Shown here: positions 24,445 to 33,227 of the stretch, in pieces
Position numbering within the stretch: the first letter of the stretch is position 1
How the letters are laid out: every line of letters begins with the position of its first letter
DNA from: Acidimicrobiales bacterium
Lineage (GTDB): Bacteria > Actinomycetota > Acidimicrobiia > Acidimicrobiales > Ilumatobacteraceae
Direction: 5' to 3'
DNA length: 48,923 nucleotides
Assembly: GCA_030832455.1 (NCBI GenBank)
Contig: JAURJB010000006.1
Location: forward strand, 1-48,923
The notes under the pieces: generated by a model
Seen by the model: the letters and a program-made list of their open reading frames with translations, nothing else
The model's database searches: none
Told to the model about the DNA's origin: nothing
Translations under genes and position numbers: made by a program

Positions 24445-25887
24445 ATGCCAGTCCTTGACTTGATGTCAGGTTTTATCGTCGAGCTGCGTAACGCTGGCTT
24501 GCCCGTAAGCCTGACCGAAAACTTGGATGCGATGGAGGCAGTAAAGGAAATTCCGCTGGAAGATCGCGATGCTTTCAAGTACGCGCTTGCTGCAACATTG
24601 GTTAAGAGCCAAAACCATTGGCGCGCCTTTGAAACCATTTTCGAAGTGTATTTTTCGTTGCGCGGCCCTGAATACAGCATTGCGCAAGACGGCAGCGAAG
24701 ACAGCGAGATGTGGCGCGAGCAACAGGACTTGCAGATGCAAGGTGAAGGCAAGGGTCAAAGTGGCGGCAGCATGGATGGCCTCACCCCAGAAGAAATTGC
24801 GCAGATGTTAATGAACGCATTGATGAATGGCGATCAAGCAATGATGAAGGCTTTGGCCAAGCAGTCGGTGCAGCGCTTTGCTGGAATGGAACCTGGTCGC
24901 CCTGTAGGTGGAACGTATTACTTGTATCGCACACTGCGCAACCTTGATCTCGACAACATGCTCGACAGGTTGATGGATGCAAACAAGCAACAGGCTGCCG
25001 AAGAGCTGACCAATCTGGAGCAACGTCTTGAAAAAGACGAATTCGAAAGTCGGATTGAGCAGTTCAAGCAAGAAGTTGAAGCTGAAATCCGACGGCGACT
25101 TGTTGCCGACCGTGGGGCAGAGGCGATGGCAAAGACGCTGCGCAAACCGCTTCCCGAAGATGTCGAGTTCATGCATGCAAGTCGTGATGAAATGCAAAGC
25201 CTGAAGAAAGCTCTGCAGCCATTAACTCGCAAACTTGCCGCACGATTGGCGCGCAAGCGTCGACATGGTCGCAAAGGACCGCTCGATTTTCGCAATACCG
25301 TTCGTCACTCGCTCAGCTATGGCGGTGTACCAGCTGACCCGAAGTTCAAGTACCCACGGCCTGCAAAGCCCGAATTGATGGTGGTTGCCGATATTTCGGG
25401 TAGCGTCGCGGCATTTGCACGGTTCACATTGATGTTGGTGTACGCGATTCAGGGGCAATTCTCGAAGGTGCGCTCATTCGTGTTCATAGATGGCATTGAC
25501 GAAGTGACGAGCTACTTCAAGAACACCGAAGATATTTCTGATGCGATTCATCGCGTGAACACCGAAGCCGATGTGGTGTGGGTGGATGGCCATTCTGACT
25601 ACGGTCACGCCTTCGAAGTGTTCTGGGAGCGTTACGGCAAAGACATCAATTCAAAGACAACGATCTTGCTGCTTGGCGATGCGCGAAATAACTACCACGC
25701 AACTAGTTCCTGGGTAGTAAAGGAAATGCAAAAACGTGGCCGCCATGTGTATTGGCTCAATCCTGAACCGAAGAGTTACTGGAATACCGGAGACTCGGTG
25801 GTAGGCGAATACGGCAGCTTCACCGATGGTGTGTATGAATGCCGCAACTTGCGTCAGTTGGAAGGTTTTGTCGAAAAGCTGGTATGA
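24445..25887 (+). CDS. VWA domain protein, CoxE-like, partner of the MoxR ATPase
   Basis: 480 residues. The N-terminal 170 residues are helical; a region from about 185 to 275 is strongly charged, with coiled-coil character (EELTNLEQRLEKDEFESRIE). The VWA domain follows from about 310, with the MIDAS motif D316-I-S-G-S320 and a later acidic residue in LLLGDARNN. Conserved CoxE-like blocks include GPLDFRNTVRHSLSYGGVP before the VWA and SDYGHAFEVFWERYG in it. It should bind the ATPase and a client protein in a metal-dependent way. ATGA overlap with the next gene. Confidence 0.87.
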   Translation: MPVLDLMSGFIVELRNAGLPVSLTENLDAMEAVKEIPLEDRDAFKYALAATLVKSQNHWRAFETIFEVYFSLRGPEYSIAQDGSEDSEMWREQQDLQMQGEGKGQSGGSMDGLTPEEIAQMLMNALMNGDQAMMKALAKQSVQRFAGMEPGRPVGGTYYLYRTLRNLDLDNMLDRLMDANKQQAAEELTNLEQRLEKDEFESRIEQFKQEVEAEIRRRLVADRGAEAMAKTLRKPLPEDVEFMHASRDEMQSLKKALQPLTRKLAARLARKRRHGRKGPLDFRNTVRHSLSYGGVPADPKFKYPRPAKPELMVVADISGSVAAFARFTLMLVYAIQGQFSKVRSFVFIDGIDEVTSYFKNTEDISDAIHRVNTEADVVWVDGHSDYGHAFEVFWERYGKDINSKTTILLLGDARNNYHATSSWVVKEMQKRGRHVYWLNPEPKSYWNTGDSVVGEYGSFTDGVYECRNLRQLEGFVEKLV

Positions 25888-26540
25888 GCAAAACGCGCAT
25901 CGTGCTGGTGCGGCACGGCGAATCAATTGTCACGGTGAATCGAATTCTTGGTGGTCCTCGCACGTGTTCGGGTTTATCCGAGTTGGGTAAATTGCAGGCA
26001 GCGCGTTTGCGCGACCGTCTTGCACATACACGAGAACTCGATGTCGACATCTTGATGTCGAGTGGTTTTCCTCGTGCACGTGAAACCGCAGAAATTATTG
26101 CGCCAGCACTGTCGAGTCTGCCGATCTCAATTGATACCGGGTTTGGCGAACATGATCCCGGTCCAGAATGCGACGGACTCACCTTTGATGAGTTTGTTCG
26201 CCGTCACGGAACACCTAATTGGGCGGGTGATCCCAACGCCGTGTTCTTTCCGGGTGGCGAAACGATTGCCCAGTTCCATCGCCGTGTTTCAGAAGCACTC
26301 AATCAGGTGTTGCGAAAACACGCTGGCAAGTCGGTGCTGATCGCGTGTCATGGTGGAGTGGTAGATGCAATTCTGCGAACCACAATGCAAACTCCGCCGA
26401 CGGGCGCTTTTGAAGTGCACACGAAAAACTGTTCGATCACCGAGTTGGTCGAGGTGCGAGCGGGACATTTTGCAATCGTGCGCTACAACGATCATGCACA
26501 TCTACATGGATTGCCAAGCGCAACAAATATCGCTAATTGA
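25884..26540 (+). CDS. Histidine phosphatase superfamily protein (phosphoglycerate mutase-like)
   Basis: 218 residues. LVRHGES (phosphohistidine motif, R-H-G), the second Arg in SGFPRARETAEII, and the second His in ACHGGVVDAIL define the family. Substrate not predictable; the enzyme could be a phosphatase or mutase. Coupled to the VWA gene by an ATGA overlap, so it is part of the MoxR-VWA unit. Its stop lies 6 bases from the convergent glpK stop. Confidence 0.88.
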   Translation: MSKTRIVLVRHGESIVTVNRILGGPRTCSGLSELGKLQAARLRDRLAHTRELDVDILMSSGFPRARETAEIIAPALSSLPISIDTGFGEHDPGPECDGLTFDEFVRRHGTPNWAGDPNAVFFPGGETIAQFHRRVSEALNQVLRKHAGKSVLIACHGGVVDAILRTTMQTPPTGAFEVHTKNCSITELVEVRAGHFAIVRYNDHAHLHGLPSATNIAN

Positions 26541-26546
26541 TGTTGA

Positions 26547-28022
26547 TCACTCCGGTTGCGCCCAGTTGAGGCTTCGGTTAACTGCGCGTTTCCATAACAT
26601 GTAATCGTGAGTCTCTGTGCCCGTGGGTTGAGGGGCGAACACGGTGTCAAGTTTCCAGGCGTCAGTAACAGACTGCAGTGATGTCCACACGCCTTCAGCA
26701 AGACCTGCAAGATATGCGGCACCCATTGCGGTGGTTTCAAGCTCGCGAGGGCGTATCACGGAAACGCCAAGCTGATTGGCTTGTAACTGCAGAAGCAGGT
26801 TCATGACAGCAGCACCACCATCAACTTTCATGTCGGTAACGGTGACGCCAGCGGCGTGAGACATTGCTTCAACGACATCACGCGTTTGATAGGAAATTGA
26901 TTCGACAACAGCGCGTGCGATGTGTGCGCGAGTTGTACCCCGGGTTATGCCGAGCACCGCGCCGCGTGCATACGGATCCCACCACGGACTACCGAGTCCG
27001 GTGAAGGCAGGCACGACAACAACTCCGTCAGTTGAAGGCACTGACTCGGCAAGTGGACCAATTTCAGGTGCAGAGTCGATGATATTGATGCCATCACGGA
27101 GCCATTGAATGGCGCTTCCAGTGACAAAAATTGCTCCCTCAAGTGCGTAGACAGGTGCATCTGAACCCAACTTCCATGCCACCGTGGTGAGCAGACCTTC
27201 GCTTGGCGCTGGACACGTGGTCCCCACATTCATCAGTACGAAACTTCCTGTGCCGTACGTGTTTTTACTACTGCCGGGGTTGAAACAAGCCTGACCAAAC
27301 AATGCAGCCTGTTGGTCTCCGGCAATTCCGGAAATGGGAATTCCGGAGGGAATCGATTGCGTCTGTGCAGTAACGCCAACACGCTCGCTTGATGCAACAA
27401 CACGAGGCAGTGCACGCTCGGGGACCCCAAACATCGCGCACAGTTCTTTGCTCCATTGCATCAATGTGATGTCGAACAACATTGTGCGACTTGCATTGGT
27501 GACATCGGTGACAAATGATGCCCCCTGAGTCAGATTCCAGACAATCCACGAATCAATGGTGCCGAGTGCCAGATCGGAGTTGTTCGGGACGTTGCCGTGC
27601 TTCAGCAACCATTCCATTTTCGATCCTGAAAAATATGGGTCAAGAACAAGTCCTGTGGTTGCACGAATGAGATCAAGTTGAGGAGTGAGTTGTGAGCATC
27701 GCTCGGCGGTCCGACGGTCCTGCCACACGATTGCGTGACCATATGGTTTGCCGGTCGACTTATCCCAAGCCACCACGGTTTCGCGTTGATTAGTGATGCC
27801 GATTGCGGCGATCGGTTCGGAAACTCTGTTGATCACGCTCGACAGCGTGTTGTGCACGGCTTGCCAGATTTCATTGGCATCGTGTTCAACCCATCCGGGA
27901 GTGGGAAAATGTTGAGTGAACTCTTGATACGACGAAATAGATTCGCGTCCATCGGCAAAAACTGCGCGCGATCGAATTCCTGTGGTTCCCGCATCAATTG
28001 CGATAACGACTGATGTGCTCAT
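26547..28022 (-). CDS. glpK: Glycerol kinase
   Basis: Phosphorylates glycerol to glycerol 3-phosphate. 491 residues, normal length. AIDAGTTGIRSRAVF (phosphate loop), ITNQRETVVAWDK, YFSGSKMEWLLKH, GIAGDQQAALFGQ, FTGLGSPWWDPYARG and the C-terminal DGGAAVMNLLLQLQA are all family motifs. No glpF or glpD is near. Its ATG overlaps the stop of a 49-residue lipoprotein in the mtrAB operon, so it is most likely cotranscribed and translationally coupled with a two-component system, an unusual place for this gene. Confidence 0.95.
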   Translation of the reverse strand: MSTSVVIAIDAGTTGIRSRAVFADGRESISSYQEFTQHFPTPGWVEHDANEIWQAVHNTLSSVINRVSEPIAAIGITNQRETVVAWDKSTGKPYGHAIVWQDRRTAERCSQLTPQLDLIRATTGLVLDPYFSGSKMEWLLKHGNVPNNSDLALGTIDSWIVWNLTQGASFVTDVTNASRTMLFDITLMQWSKELCAMFGVPERALPRVVASSERVGVTAQTQSIPSGIPISGIAGDQQAALFGQACFNPGSSKNTYGTGSFVLMNVGTTCPAPSEGLLTTVAWKLGSDAPVYALEGAIFVTGSAIQWLRDGINIIDSAPEIGPLAESVPSTDGVVVVPAFTGLGSPWWDPYARGAVLGITRGTTRAHIARAVVESISYQTRDVVEAMSHAAGVTVTDMKVDGGAAVMNLLLQLQANQLGVSVIRPRELETTAMGAAYLAGLAEGVWTSLQSVTDAWKLDTVFAPQPTGTETHDYMLWKRAVNRSLNWAQPE

Positions 28023-28168
28023 GGCTTACTCAGATTAGTTTGCAGTGCAGGATCGATGTTCCGTGGTTGATCATCTGTGGGTATTCCACACGCTGCTGTA
28101 ACGATTGACAGACACGTGACAGCCACGAGCACAGCGGTGAAGCGACGCCAGTTTGCGGGGTGGTTCAT
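28019..28168 (-). CDS. 49-residue lipoprotein, possible LpqB remnant
   Basis: An ORF filling the gap between the histidine kinase and glpK. Its ATG overlaps the kinase stop (ATGA) and its TGA overlaps the glpK ATG (ATGA), so it is coupled at both ends. It has a basic N-terminus with W-R-R, a hydrophobic stretch (TAVLVAVTCLSIVTAA) and a cysteine at residue 27 followed by GIPTDDQPRNID, a lipoprotein signal with a lipobox-like TAAC. In actinobacteria mtrA-mtrB is normally followed by the large lipoprotein lpqB (GerMN and propeller domains), whose mature start has a similar style. Only the first part exists here. Confidence 0.65.
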   Translation of the reverse strand: MNHPANWRRFTAVLVAVTCLSIVTAACGIPTDDQPRNIDPALQTNLSKP

Positions 28169-29661
28169 AAAGGTGATTCGCTAGTCGTCATAGGAATCTC
28201 TATTGGAAGTTCAACGATAAACCGAGCACCGCGGATTCCGTCAGTGCGGTTGGTAGCCCAAATCCGGCCGCGATGGAGAGCCACATGTTCGCGGGCAAGT
28301 GCTAATCCAAGACCTGCACCTTCTGTGCCAGCGCGGCGGCCAGCAGCTCCACCGCGTGAGAAGCGTTCGAAGATGTGCTCAAATTCTCCTTCGATCAAAC
28401 CGTCTCCGTCGTCTTCGACAACGATCCACACATGTGTTGGGGGTTCGTCGTCTTGAGCGCGCTGAATCACAATCTTTGGTTTGCCCCCACTATGGATTCG
28501 GGCGTTGTCGATAAGGTTGGCGATGACTCGCGCGAGTCTTCGCTTGTCTCCACGTATCGCAACGAGTACATCAATATCGTCGCACACAATCTCGGTGCGT
28601 GGAATACTGCTGACTGACACTGCTTGTTTTATGAACTCATACAGCGACAACGGTTCGAGGACCAACCTGATTGCGCCAGCGTCGAAACGTGAAATCTCCA
28701 GCAAGTCTTCAACAAGACCCTGGAAACGAAGGACATCGCTAGACAATAGGTCGAGTGCTGCCTGTGATCTCTCAGGTAGTTCATCCCGTCGGGATTCCAT
28801 GACTTGCACCGATGCGGCGAGTGTCATCAGTGGACTGCGCAATTCATGACTGACATCCGATGTGAACCGCGCATCTCGTTCAACGCGCTGTTGCAGTGTG
28901 TTCACCATGTCATTGAATGCTGACGTTAATGCTTGCATGTCGGGGTCATCTGTTGGTTCGAGGCGGGTTTCAAGTCGGCCATCGGCAATTGCTCGCGCCG
29001 CTTGGGCTGCGTTCGCGAGAGGGCGGACGGCTCGGCGTGAGGCAAACAGTCCAAGCGAAACTCCCACCATCGTGGTGATCACCGTCGCAATCAGCAGCGC
29101 CAGCTGAAGGCTTTGCAATGCAGCGCGCACCTCGCGCATGTTGTCGAACTCAAAATACAAAGCATCAACACGAGGTAGTGGTATGCCGACGATCATTGCT
29201 TCACCCTTTGGGGTGTCCACAATCATCAGTGCGGCTCGCCCTTGATTCCGCACTCGCTCAAGCAAAACCTCTGGGATCATGTCTTGCAGGAACTGTGGAC
29301 TGCTTGCAAACCATTGACCTTTCATCAAGATCAGCTTCTGGGTGTTCCCGGCTTGGTCAAGTGCAAGTGTGATTTCGTCGGGCGCCAGAATCAGGTCATT
29401 CTGGGCTCGTCGCGCATTGGTGAGTGCCTGATTGGTCTCGGCGTTGATCCGCTGATCGACAAGGTTTGATCGTGTGAATGAGTAGGTGATTGATGCCAGC
29501 ACGACGGCCAAGATCAGTGCGCCAGCGACAAAGATCAGCAGTATTCGGTTACGCAAGCCGATGCGCGTCGGAGTGATTCTGCGCACGAATGTGCGAATAA
29601 GTCGTCGCGCTCGAGTGAGGCGATAGCGAGGTGTTGAGGTTTCGGTGAAGATGTCGGTCAC
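28165..29661 (-). CDS. mtrB: Sensor histidine kinase, MtrB-like
   Basis: 498 residues. Membrane segments at about 38-62 and 183-207 enclose an extracellular domain of about 120 residues; then a HAMP domain (208-262), HisKA with phospho-acceptor H272 in VSHELRSPLM, and an HATPase domain with the N box NLIDNARIHSG, G1 EDDGDGL, F box and G2 GAGLGLALA. The HisKA region (VEDLLEISRFDAG) strongly recalls MtrB. In actinobacteria MtrAB links cell division and wall hydrolase control. GTGA overlap with mtrA and ATGA overlap with the small lipoprotein. Confidence 0.88.
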   Translation of the reverse strand: MTDIFTETSTPRYRLTRARRLIRTFVRRITPTRIGLRNRILLIFVAGALILAVVLASITYSFTRSNLVDQRINAETNQALTNARRAQNDLILAPDEITLALDQAGNTQKLILMKGQWFASSPQFLQDMIPEVLLERVRNQGRAALMIVDTPKGEAMIVGIPLPRVDALYFEFDNMREVRAALQSLQLALLIATVITTMVGVSLGLFASRRAVRPLANAAQAARAIADGRLETRLEPTDDPDMQALTSAFNDMVNTLQQRVERDARFTSDVSHELRSPLMTLAASVQVMESRRDELPERSQAALDLLSSDVLRFQGLVEDLLEISRFDAGAIRLVLEPLSLYEFIKQAVSVSSIPRTEIVCDDIDVLVAIRGDKRRLARVIANLIDNARIHSGGKPKIVIQRAQDDEPPTHVWIVVEDDGDGLIEGEFEHIFERFSRGGAAGRRAGTEGAGLGLALAREHVALHRGRIWATNRTDGIRGARFIVELPIEIPMTTSESPL

Positions 29662-30344
29662 GACTGAAGGCGATAGCCAAGGCCGCGAACGGTGACGACG
29701 TGCGTTGGGTTTGCTGGATCGACTTCAACCTTCATACGTAAGCGCCGAATATGAACGTCGACCAATCGACCGTCTCCGAAGTATCCGTATCCCCATACTT
29801 TGTCGAGCAATAGTTCGCGGCTAAACACGCCACCTGGATCATTGGCAAGTTCGCACAACAGTCGGAACTCGGTTTTTGTCAGTTCTACTTCGTGGTTATC
29901 GAGTAATACTTTTCCTTCATCAGGAATGATCTCGAGGTTGCCAAACACCAACTTTGAGTGGCCAGGCTGAGATGGGCGCACGCGCCGCAATAGCGCTCGG
30001 ATTCGTGCAGCAAGTTCTTTGGGTGCAAATGGTTTGGTCAGGTAGTCATCTGCTCCCGCCTCCAACCCTGCAACAACGTCGTGAGTATCTGCTCGGGCTG
30101 TCACCATCACGATGGGAACATTGCTCGACTTGCGAATGGTTCGGCACAATTCGAAGCCGTCAATTCCGGGCAGCATGATGTCAATGAGTACGACGTCTGC
30201 TGGGTGCTTGCTGAACAGTGTGATGGCATCTTCACCGCTTGCTGCTTCGTCAACGATCCATCCTTCGTCTTCAAGAGCGAGTTTTACTGAGGCCCTAATC
30301 CGTTCGTCGTCTTCGACTGCCAATACGCGAATACCCACAGTCAC
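29658..30344 (-). CDS. mtrA: Response regulator, MtrA-like (OmpR family)
   Basis: 228 residues. Receiver domain with acidic pair E11-D12-D13, phosphorylated D55 (LIDIMLPG), and K104 (YLTKPF); winged helix from about 130 with WGYGYFGDGRLVDVHIRRLR and NPTHVVTVRGLGYR, very close to MtrA. AAGGAG, 8 bases before the GTG start, lies inside the end of the inositol monophosphatase gene. Regulates wall and division genes in relatives; targets here are unknown. Confidence 0.9.
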   Translation of the reverse strand: MTVGIRVLAVEDDERIRASVKLALEDEGWIVDEAASGEDAITLFSKHPADVVLIDIMLPGIDGFELCRTIRKSSNVPIVMVTARADTHDVVAGLEAGADDYLTKPFAPKELAARIRALLRRVRPSQPGHSKLVFGNLEIIPDEGKVLLDNHEVELTKTEFRLLCELANDPGGVFSRELLLDKVWGYGYFGDGRLVDVHIRRLRMKVEVDPANPTHVVTVRGLGYRLQS

Positions 30345-30349
30345 AATGT

Positions 30350-31144
30350 TTACTCCTTTGAGACGCTGGCGGCGATGATGAGGTTGGATAGCTGGTCAAA
30401 GATGGCTGGGGCAGAGACGAGTATCTCGGATGGGTGGGCGACTGCGCCAGAAAAGTCCCCACTGGTACACCCGGCCTCATGGGCGATCAAAATGCCAGCC
30501 GCAATGTCCCACTGATGGAGGTTCTCTTCAAAGTAGGCGTCAATTCGGCCGCACGCGACATAACACAGGTCAATTGCGGCTGCACCTGCACGTCGGATAT
30601 CGCGAATGAGATGAATAAATCTGGACACCCGACGTGACTGAATGGTTCGTTGCTCAGGCGAATAACTGAATCCTGTGCACACCAATGCTTGGGAAACGTC
30701 TGTTATTTGGTTGCAGTGGATGGGCGAATCGTTAAGAAATGCGCCACCTCCGCGTGTTGCGGAAAACATTTCGCCTAGTGCGGGTATGTAGACGACCCCA
30801 GCAATAGGGCCTTGCGTATCTGATGCTCCGATTGAGACTGCCCAAGCCGGTAAATCGTAGAGAAAGTTGGTGGTTCCATCGATGGGGTCAATGTGCCATG
30901 TAATTCCCGATGAGCCCGCAAAGTTTGCACCTTCTTCGCCAACAATGGCATCAAGGGGTCGTTGCTGGCGCAATCCCTCGACGATGAGTTTTTCAGATGC
31001 CTGATCGAATTCGGTCACCATGTCGGTGGCAGTGGTTTTGGTGTGGACATGCTGGAGGCCAGCCTTGCGTCCAGCAAGAGCCATGTCTCCAGCCGAGGTT
31101 GCAAGATCACGTGCGATAGAGAGCAGCTCGTGAGCGGGTGGCAC
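30350..31144 (-). CDS. Inositol monophosphatase family phosphatase
   Basis: 264 residues. Magnesium-dependent phosphatase motifs: VGEEGANF, WHIDPIDGTTNFLYDLP and HQWDIAAGILIAHEAGC. Likely substrates are inositol phosphates, relevant to phosphatidylinositol or mycothiol in actinobacteria, but also other sugar phosphates or histidinol phosphate; the sequence does not decide. GTG start 2 bases after the stop of the upstream membrane protein gene. The mtrA Shine-Dalgarno is in its last codons. Confidence 0.88.
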   Translation of the reverse strand: MPPAHELLSIARDLATSAGDMALAGRKAGLQHVHTKTTATDMVTEFDQASEKLIVEGLRQQRPLDAIVGEEGANFAGSSGITWHIDPIDGTTNFLYDLPAWAVSIGASDTQGPIAGVVYIPALGEMFSATRGGGAFLNDSPIHCNQITDVSQALVCTGFSYSPEQRTIQSRRVSRFIHLIRDIRRAGAAAIDLCYVACGRIDAYFEENLHQWDIAAGILIAHEAGCTSGDFSGAVAHPSEILVSAPAIFDQLSNLIIAASVSKE

Positions 31145-31146
31145 AA

Positions 31147-31431
31147 TTATTGCTGTTCCCGGTCAGAGAGTTCGCGCCATTCACCAAGTGCGCGCAGCAC
31201 GAGTACCGCAACAACACTCATACCAGCTGCTCCGATTAATGCTCCAATGAACATGCCAATTCCATTTGGAACTGCGCATGATCCTGAGCACTGCACATCA
31301 ACCATCGAGAAGCCAATTGACGCACCAGCAAGTCCGGCTACGCAGATTCCGACAAAGGCAATGATGCGTGCACGAATACTGGGTAGTGCAGAGAGTGGGC
31401 GAGTTGATGTAACTGGATCGTCGTTCGGCAC
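31147..31431 (-). CDS. Small membrane protein of unknown function
   Basis: About 94 residues with two hydrophobic segments, around RIIAFVGICVAGLAGASIGFSM and IGMFIGALIGAAGMSVVAVLVL in the middle and C-terminal halves (separated by a short loop with two cysteines, CSGSC). No family recognised. GTG start at 31431, chosen because TACGCT (31443-31438) lies 6 bases upstream, giving a leaderless mRNA; a longer frame to 31500 would overlap dinB. It is the first gene of the phosphatase-mtrAB-lipoprotein-glpK operon. Confidence 0.65.
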   Translation of the reverse strand: MPNDDPVTSTRPLSALPSIRARIIAFVGICVAGLAGASIGFSMVDVQCSGSCAVPNGIGMFIGALIGAAGMSVVAVLVLRALGEWRELSDREQQ

Positions 31432-31437
31432 GATGAC

Positions 31438-31443
31438 AGCGTA
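31438..31443 (-). promoter_or_regulatory. -10 box of the mtrAB-containing operon (leaderless)
   Basis: TACGCT on the minus strand, followed by 6 bases and then the GTG at 31431. It is the most likely promoter for the six-gene minus-strand operon. Confidence 0.45.
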
Positions 31444-31481
31444 GTTGTCGTATCGTGGTGCTTCTAGTGGAGCCCTCAGCA

Positions 31482-32750
31482 ATGCATTCCTCGCGCACAA
31501 TTGCCCATGTTGATATGGATATGTTTTTCGTCGCTGTCGAGTTGAGGAAACGCCCCGATCTCATCGGAAAGCCAGTGGTAGTAGGTGGCGATGGTCGACG
31601 CGGAGTTGTTGCGGCAGCCTCGTATGAAGCGCGTCGGTTTGGTGTGTTCTCGGCGATGTCATCATCGCGCGCTCGTCGGCTGTGTCCTGAAGCCATTTTT
31701 TTACCGGGGGATATGAGTCTGTATTCCGAAGTCAGCGCATTGGTGTTTGGCATCTTTCGTGACTACACGCCACTTGTTGAAGGTCTGTCGCTAGATGAAG
31801 CATTTTTGGACATCACAGGAGCATTGAAGTTGTTCGGTGATGCGGTCTCGATAGCTGAGTCGATTCGCTCACGTGTGCATGATGAAGTGGGATTGGTGTG
31901 CAGTGTAGGAATTGGGCCAAGCAAGTTCATTGCAAAACTTGCCTCCAAGCAGGCCAAACCCATCGCCGACCAGCAAGGTGTGCGGCCAGGAAAGGGTGTT
32001 GTTCAGGTGCGCCTCGGCGAAGAGATTTCCTTTGTTCATCCACTTCCGGTGAAGTCACTATGGGGAGTTGGCCCGGCGACATTGGAAAAACTTGAACGGA
32101 TAGGTATCAGAAAGGTTTCAGACCTCGCCAATGTCGACCGAGTGGCGCTTCAACATTCGATTGGGGAAGCACATGCCAATCATCTTTTCAATTTGGCGCA
32201 TGGCATTGATCATTCCATGGTTGTTTCCGACCGCGAAGCAAAATCAATCGGTAATGAAGAGACGTTTTCGCATGATCTGTTTGATCGCGACCAGCTGCGC
32301 ACGCATTTGGTGAGATTGGCTGATGAAGTGGCAAGACGTTGCCGCAACGAACAGCAACTGCCACGAACGATCACACTGAAAGTGAAGTTTTCGGATTTTC
32401 AAACGGTGACTCGATCGCATACGTCGTCATCGAGCATCGTCTCTGCTCAGGCAATGCTGCAGGTTCTGGATCCGCTTCTGGAAAGTCTTGATCTCTCTCG
32501 GGGTGTTCGTTTGATCGGAATCAGTACACGAAATTTTGAAGAGCACGAACCACAGTTGAGCCTGTTTGATGATGGGGCGTTAACTGCAGATGCCAGCGCC
32601 CTCGATGAAGTCTGGGCACCCGCGACGAGAGCAATTGACGACATTCGTGAACGGTTTGGTGATTCAGCGATACGCCCTGCGAGCACATTGAGGTCGGGTA
32701 AGCGGCCGGGTACCTCTAAATGGGGTCCCGGCGATGTATCTCACGAATAA
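31482..32750 (+). CDS. dinB: DNA polymerase IV (Y family)
   Basis: Translesion polymerase. 422 residues. HVDMDMFFVAVE and SLDEAFLDIT hold the catalytic acids; VCSVGIGPSKFIAKLASKQAKP and the helix-hairpin-helix LWGVGPATLEKL belong to the palm and thumb; the little finger follows. QLSLF near the C-terminus is a canonical beta-clamp binding motif. The ATG at 31482 is used; a GTG at 31467 is an alternative. Divergent from the mtrAB operon. No LexA-like box was recognised upstream. Confidence 0.93.
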   Translation: MHSSRTIAHVDMDMFFVAVELRKRPDLIGKPVVVGGDGRRGVVAAASYEARRFGVFSAMSSSRARRLCPEAIFLPGDMSLYSEVSALVFGIFRDYTPLVEGLSLDEAFLDITGALKLFGDAVSIAESIRSRVHDEVGLVCSVGIGPSKFIAKLASKQAKPIADQQGVRPGKGVVQVRLGEEISFVHPLPVKSLWGVGPATLEKLERIGIRKVSDLANVDRVALQHSIGEAHANHLFNLAHGIDHSMVVSDREAKSIGNEETFSHDLFDRDQLRTHLVRLADEVARRCRNEQQLPRTITLKVKFSDFQTVTRSHTSSSSIVSAQAMLQVLDPLLESLDLSRGVRLIGISTRNFEEHEPQLSLFDDGALTADASALDEVWAPATRAIDDIRERFGDSAIRPASTLRSGKRPGTSKWGPGDVSHE

Positions 32751-32802
32751 ATAGGTTTCGTCCTGCGTTGAGTTGGCGGCTGATTCGTGGAACAATAGGG
32801 GT

Positions 32803-33159
32803 GTGCCACTATCTGACGATGAAAAACGAATCCTGAGCGAGCTGGAAGAGCAGTTACAAACTGATACCAAGTTTGCTAATGCTGTTTCTTCATCAGGTTT
32901 GTACAGCTATGCAATTCGTAAAGTCCGCTGGGCGACACTTGGGGTGCTGGTGTCATTGGTGTTTACGGTGCTCACTCTGCAGGTTCACTTCCTTGTTGCA
33001 TTTCTTGGCTTCCTCGGGATGCTCGCCTGCGTACTGGTGATTGAGCACCAACTTCGGGCGATGAGTAAGGCAGGTATGAAAGACGTAGCCGACACCATAC
33101 GCTCTGCTGCCAAGGTGGGTGGCTTTCGCGCTCGCAGCATTTTTGACCGCGAACAGTAG
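32803..33159 (+). CDS. DUF3040 membrane protein
   Basis: 118 residues. The N-terminus PLSDDEKRILSELEEQLQTDTKFAN is the DUF3040 pattern, an actinobacteria-restricted family of unknown role, followed by two adjacent membrane segments (about 45-62 and 66-84) and a basic C-terminus. GTG start. The short space after dinB holds a poor -10 (AACAAT, 32791-32796) at leaderless distance. Confidence 0.8.
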   Translation: MPLSDDEKRILSELEEQLQTDTKFANAVSSSGLYSYAIRKVRWATLGVLVSLVFTVLTLQVHFLVAFLGFLGMLACVLVIEHQLRAMSKAGMKDVADTIRSAAKVGGFRARSIFDREQ

Positions 33160-33214
33160 GCAATTATCCCTGACGGGTGCAGCCTTCGGTTGCTTGTTGT
33201 TGCAACGATGCGAC

Positions 33215-33220
33215 TAGTTT
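33215..33220 (+). promoter_or_regulatory. -10 box of the acyl-CoA dehydrogenase gene (leaderless)
   Basis: TAGTTT ends 8 bases before the ATG at 33228. Confidence 0.45.
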
Positions 33221-33227
33221 TTCATTT

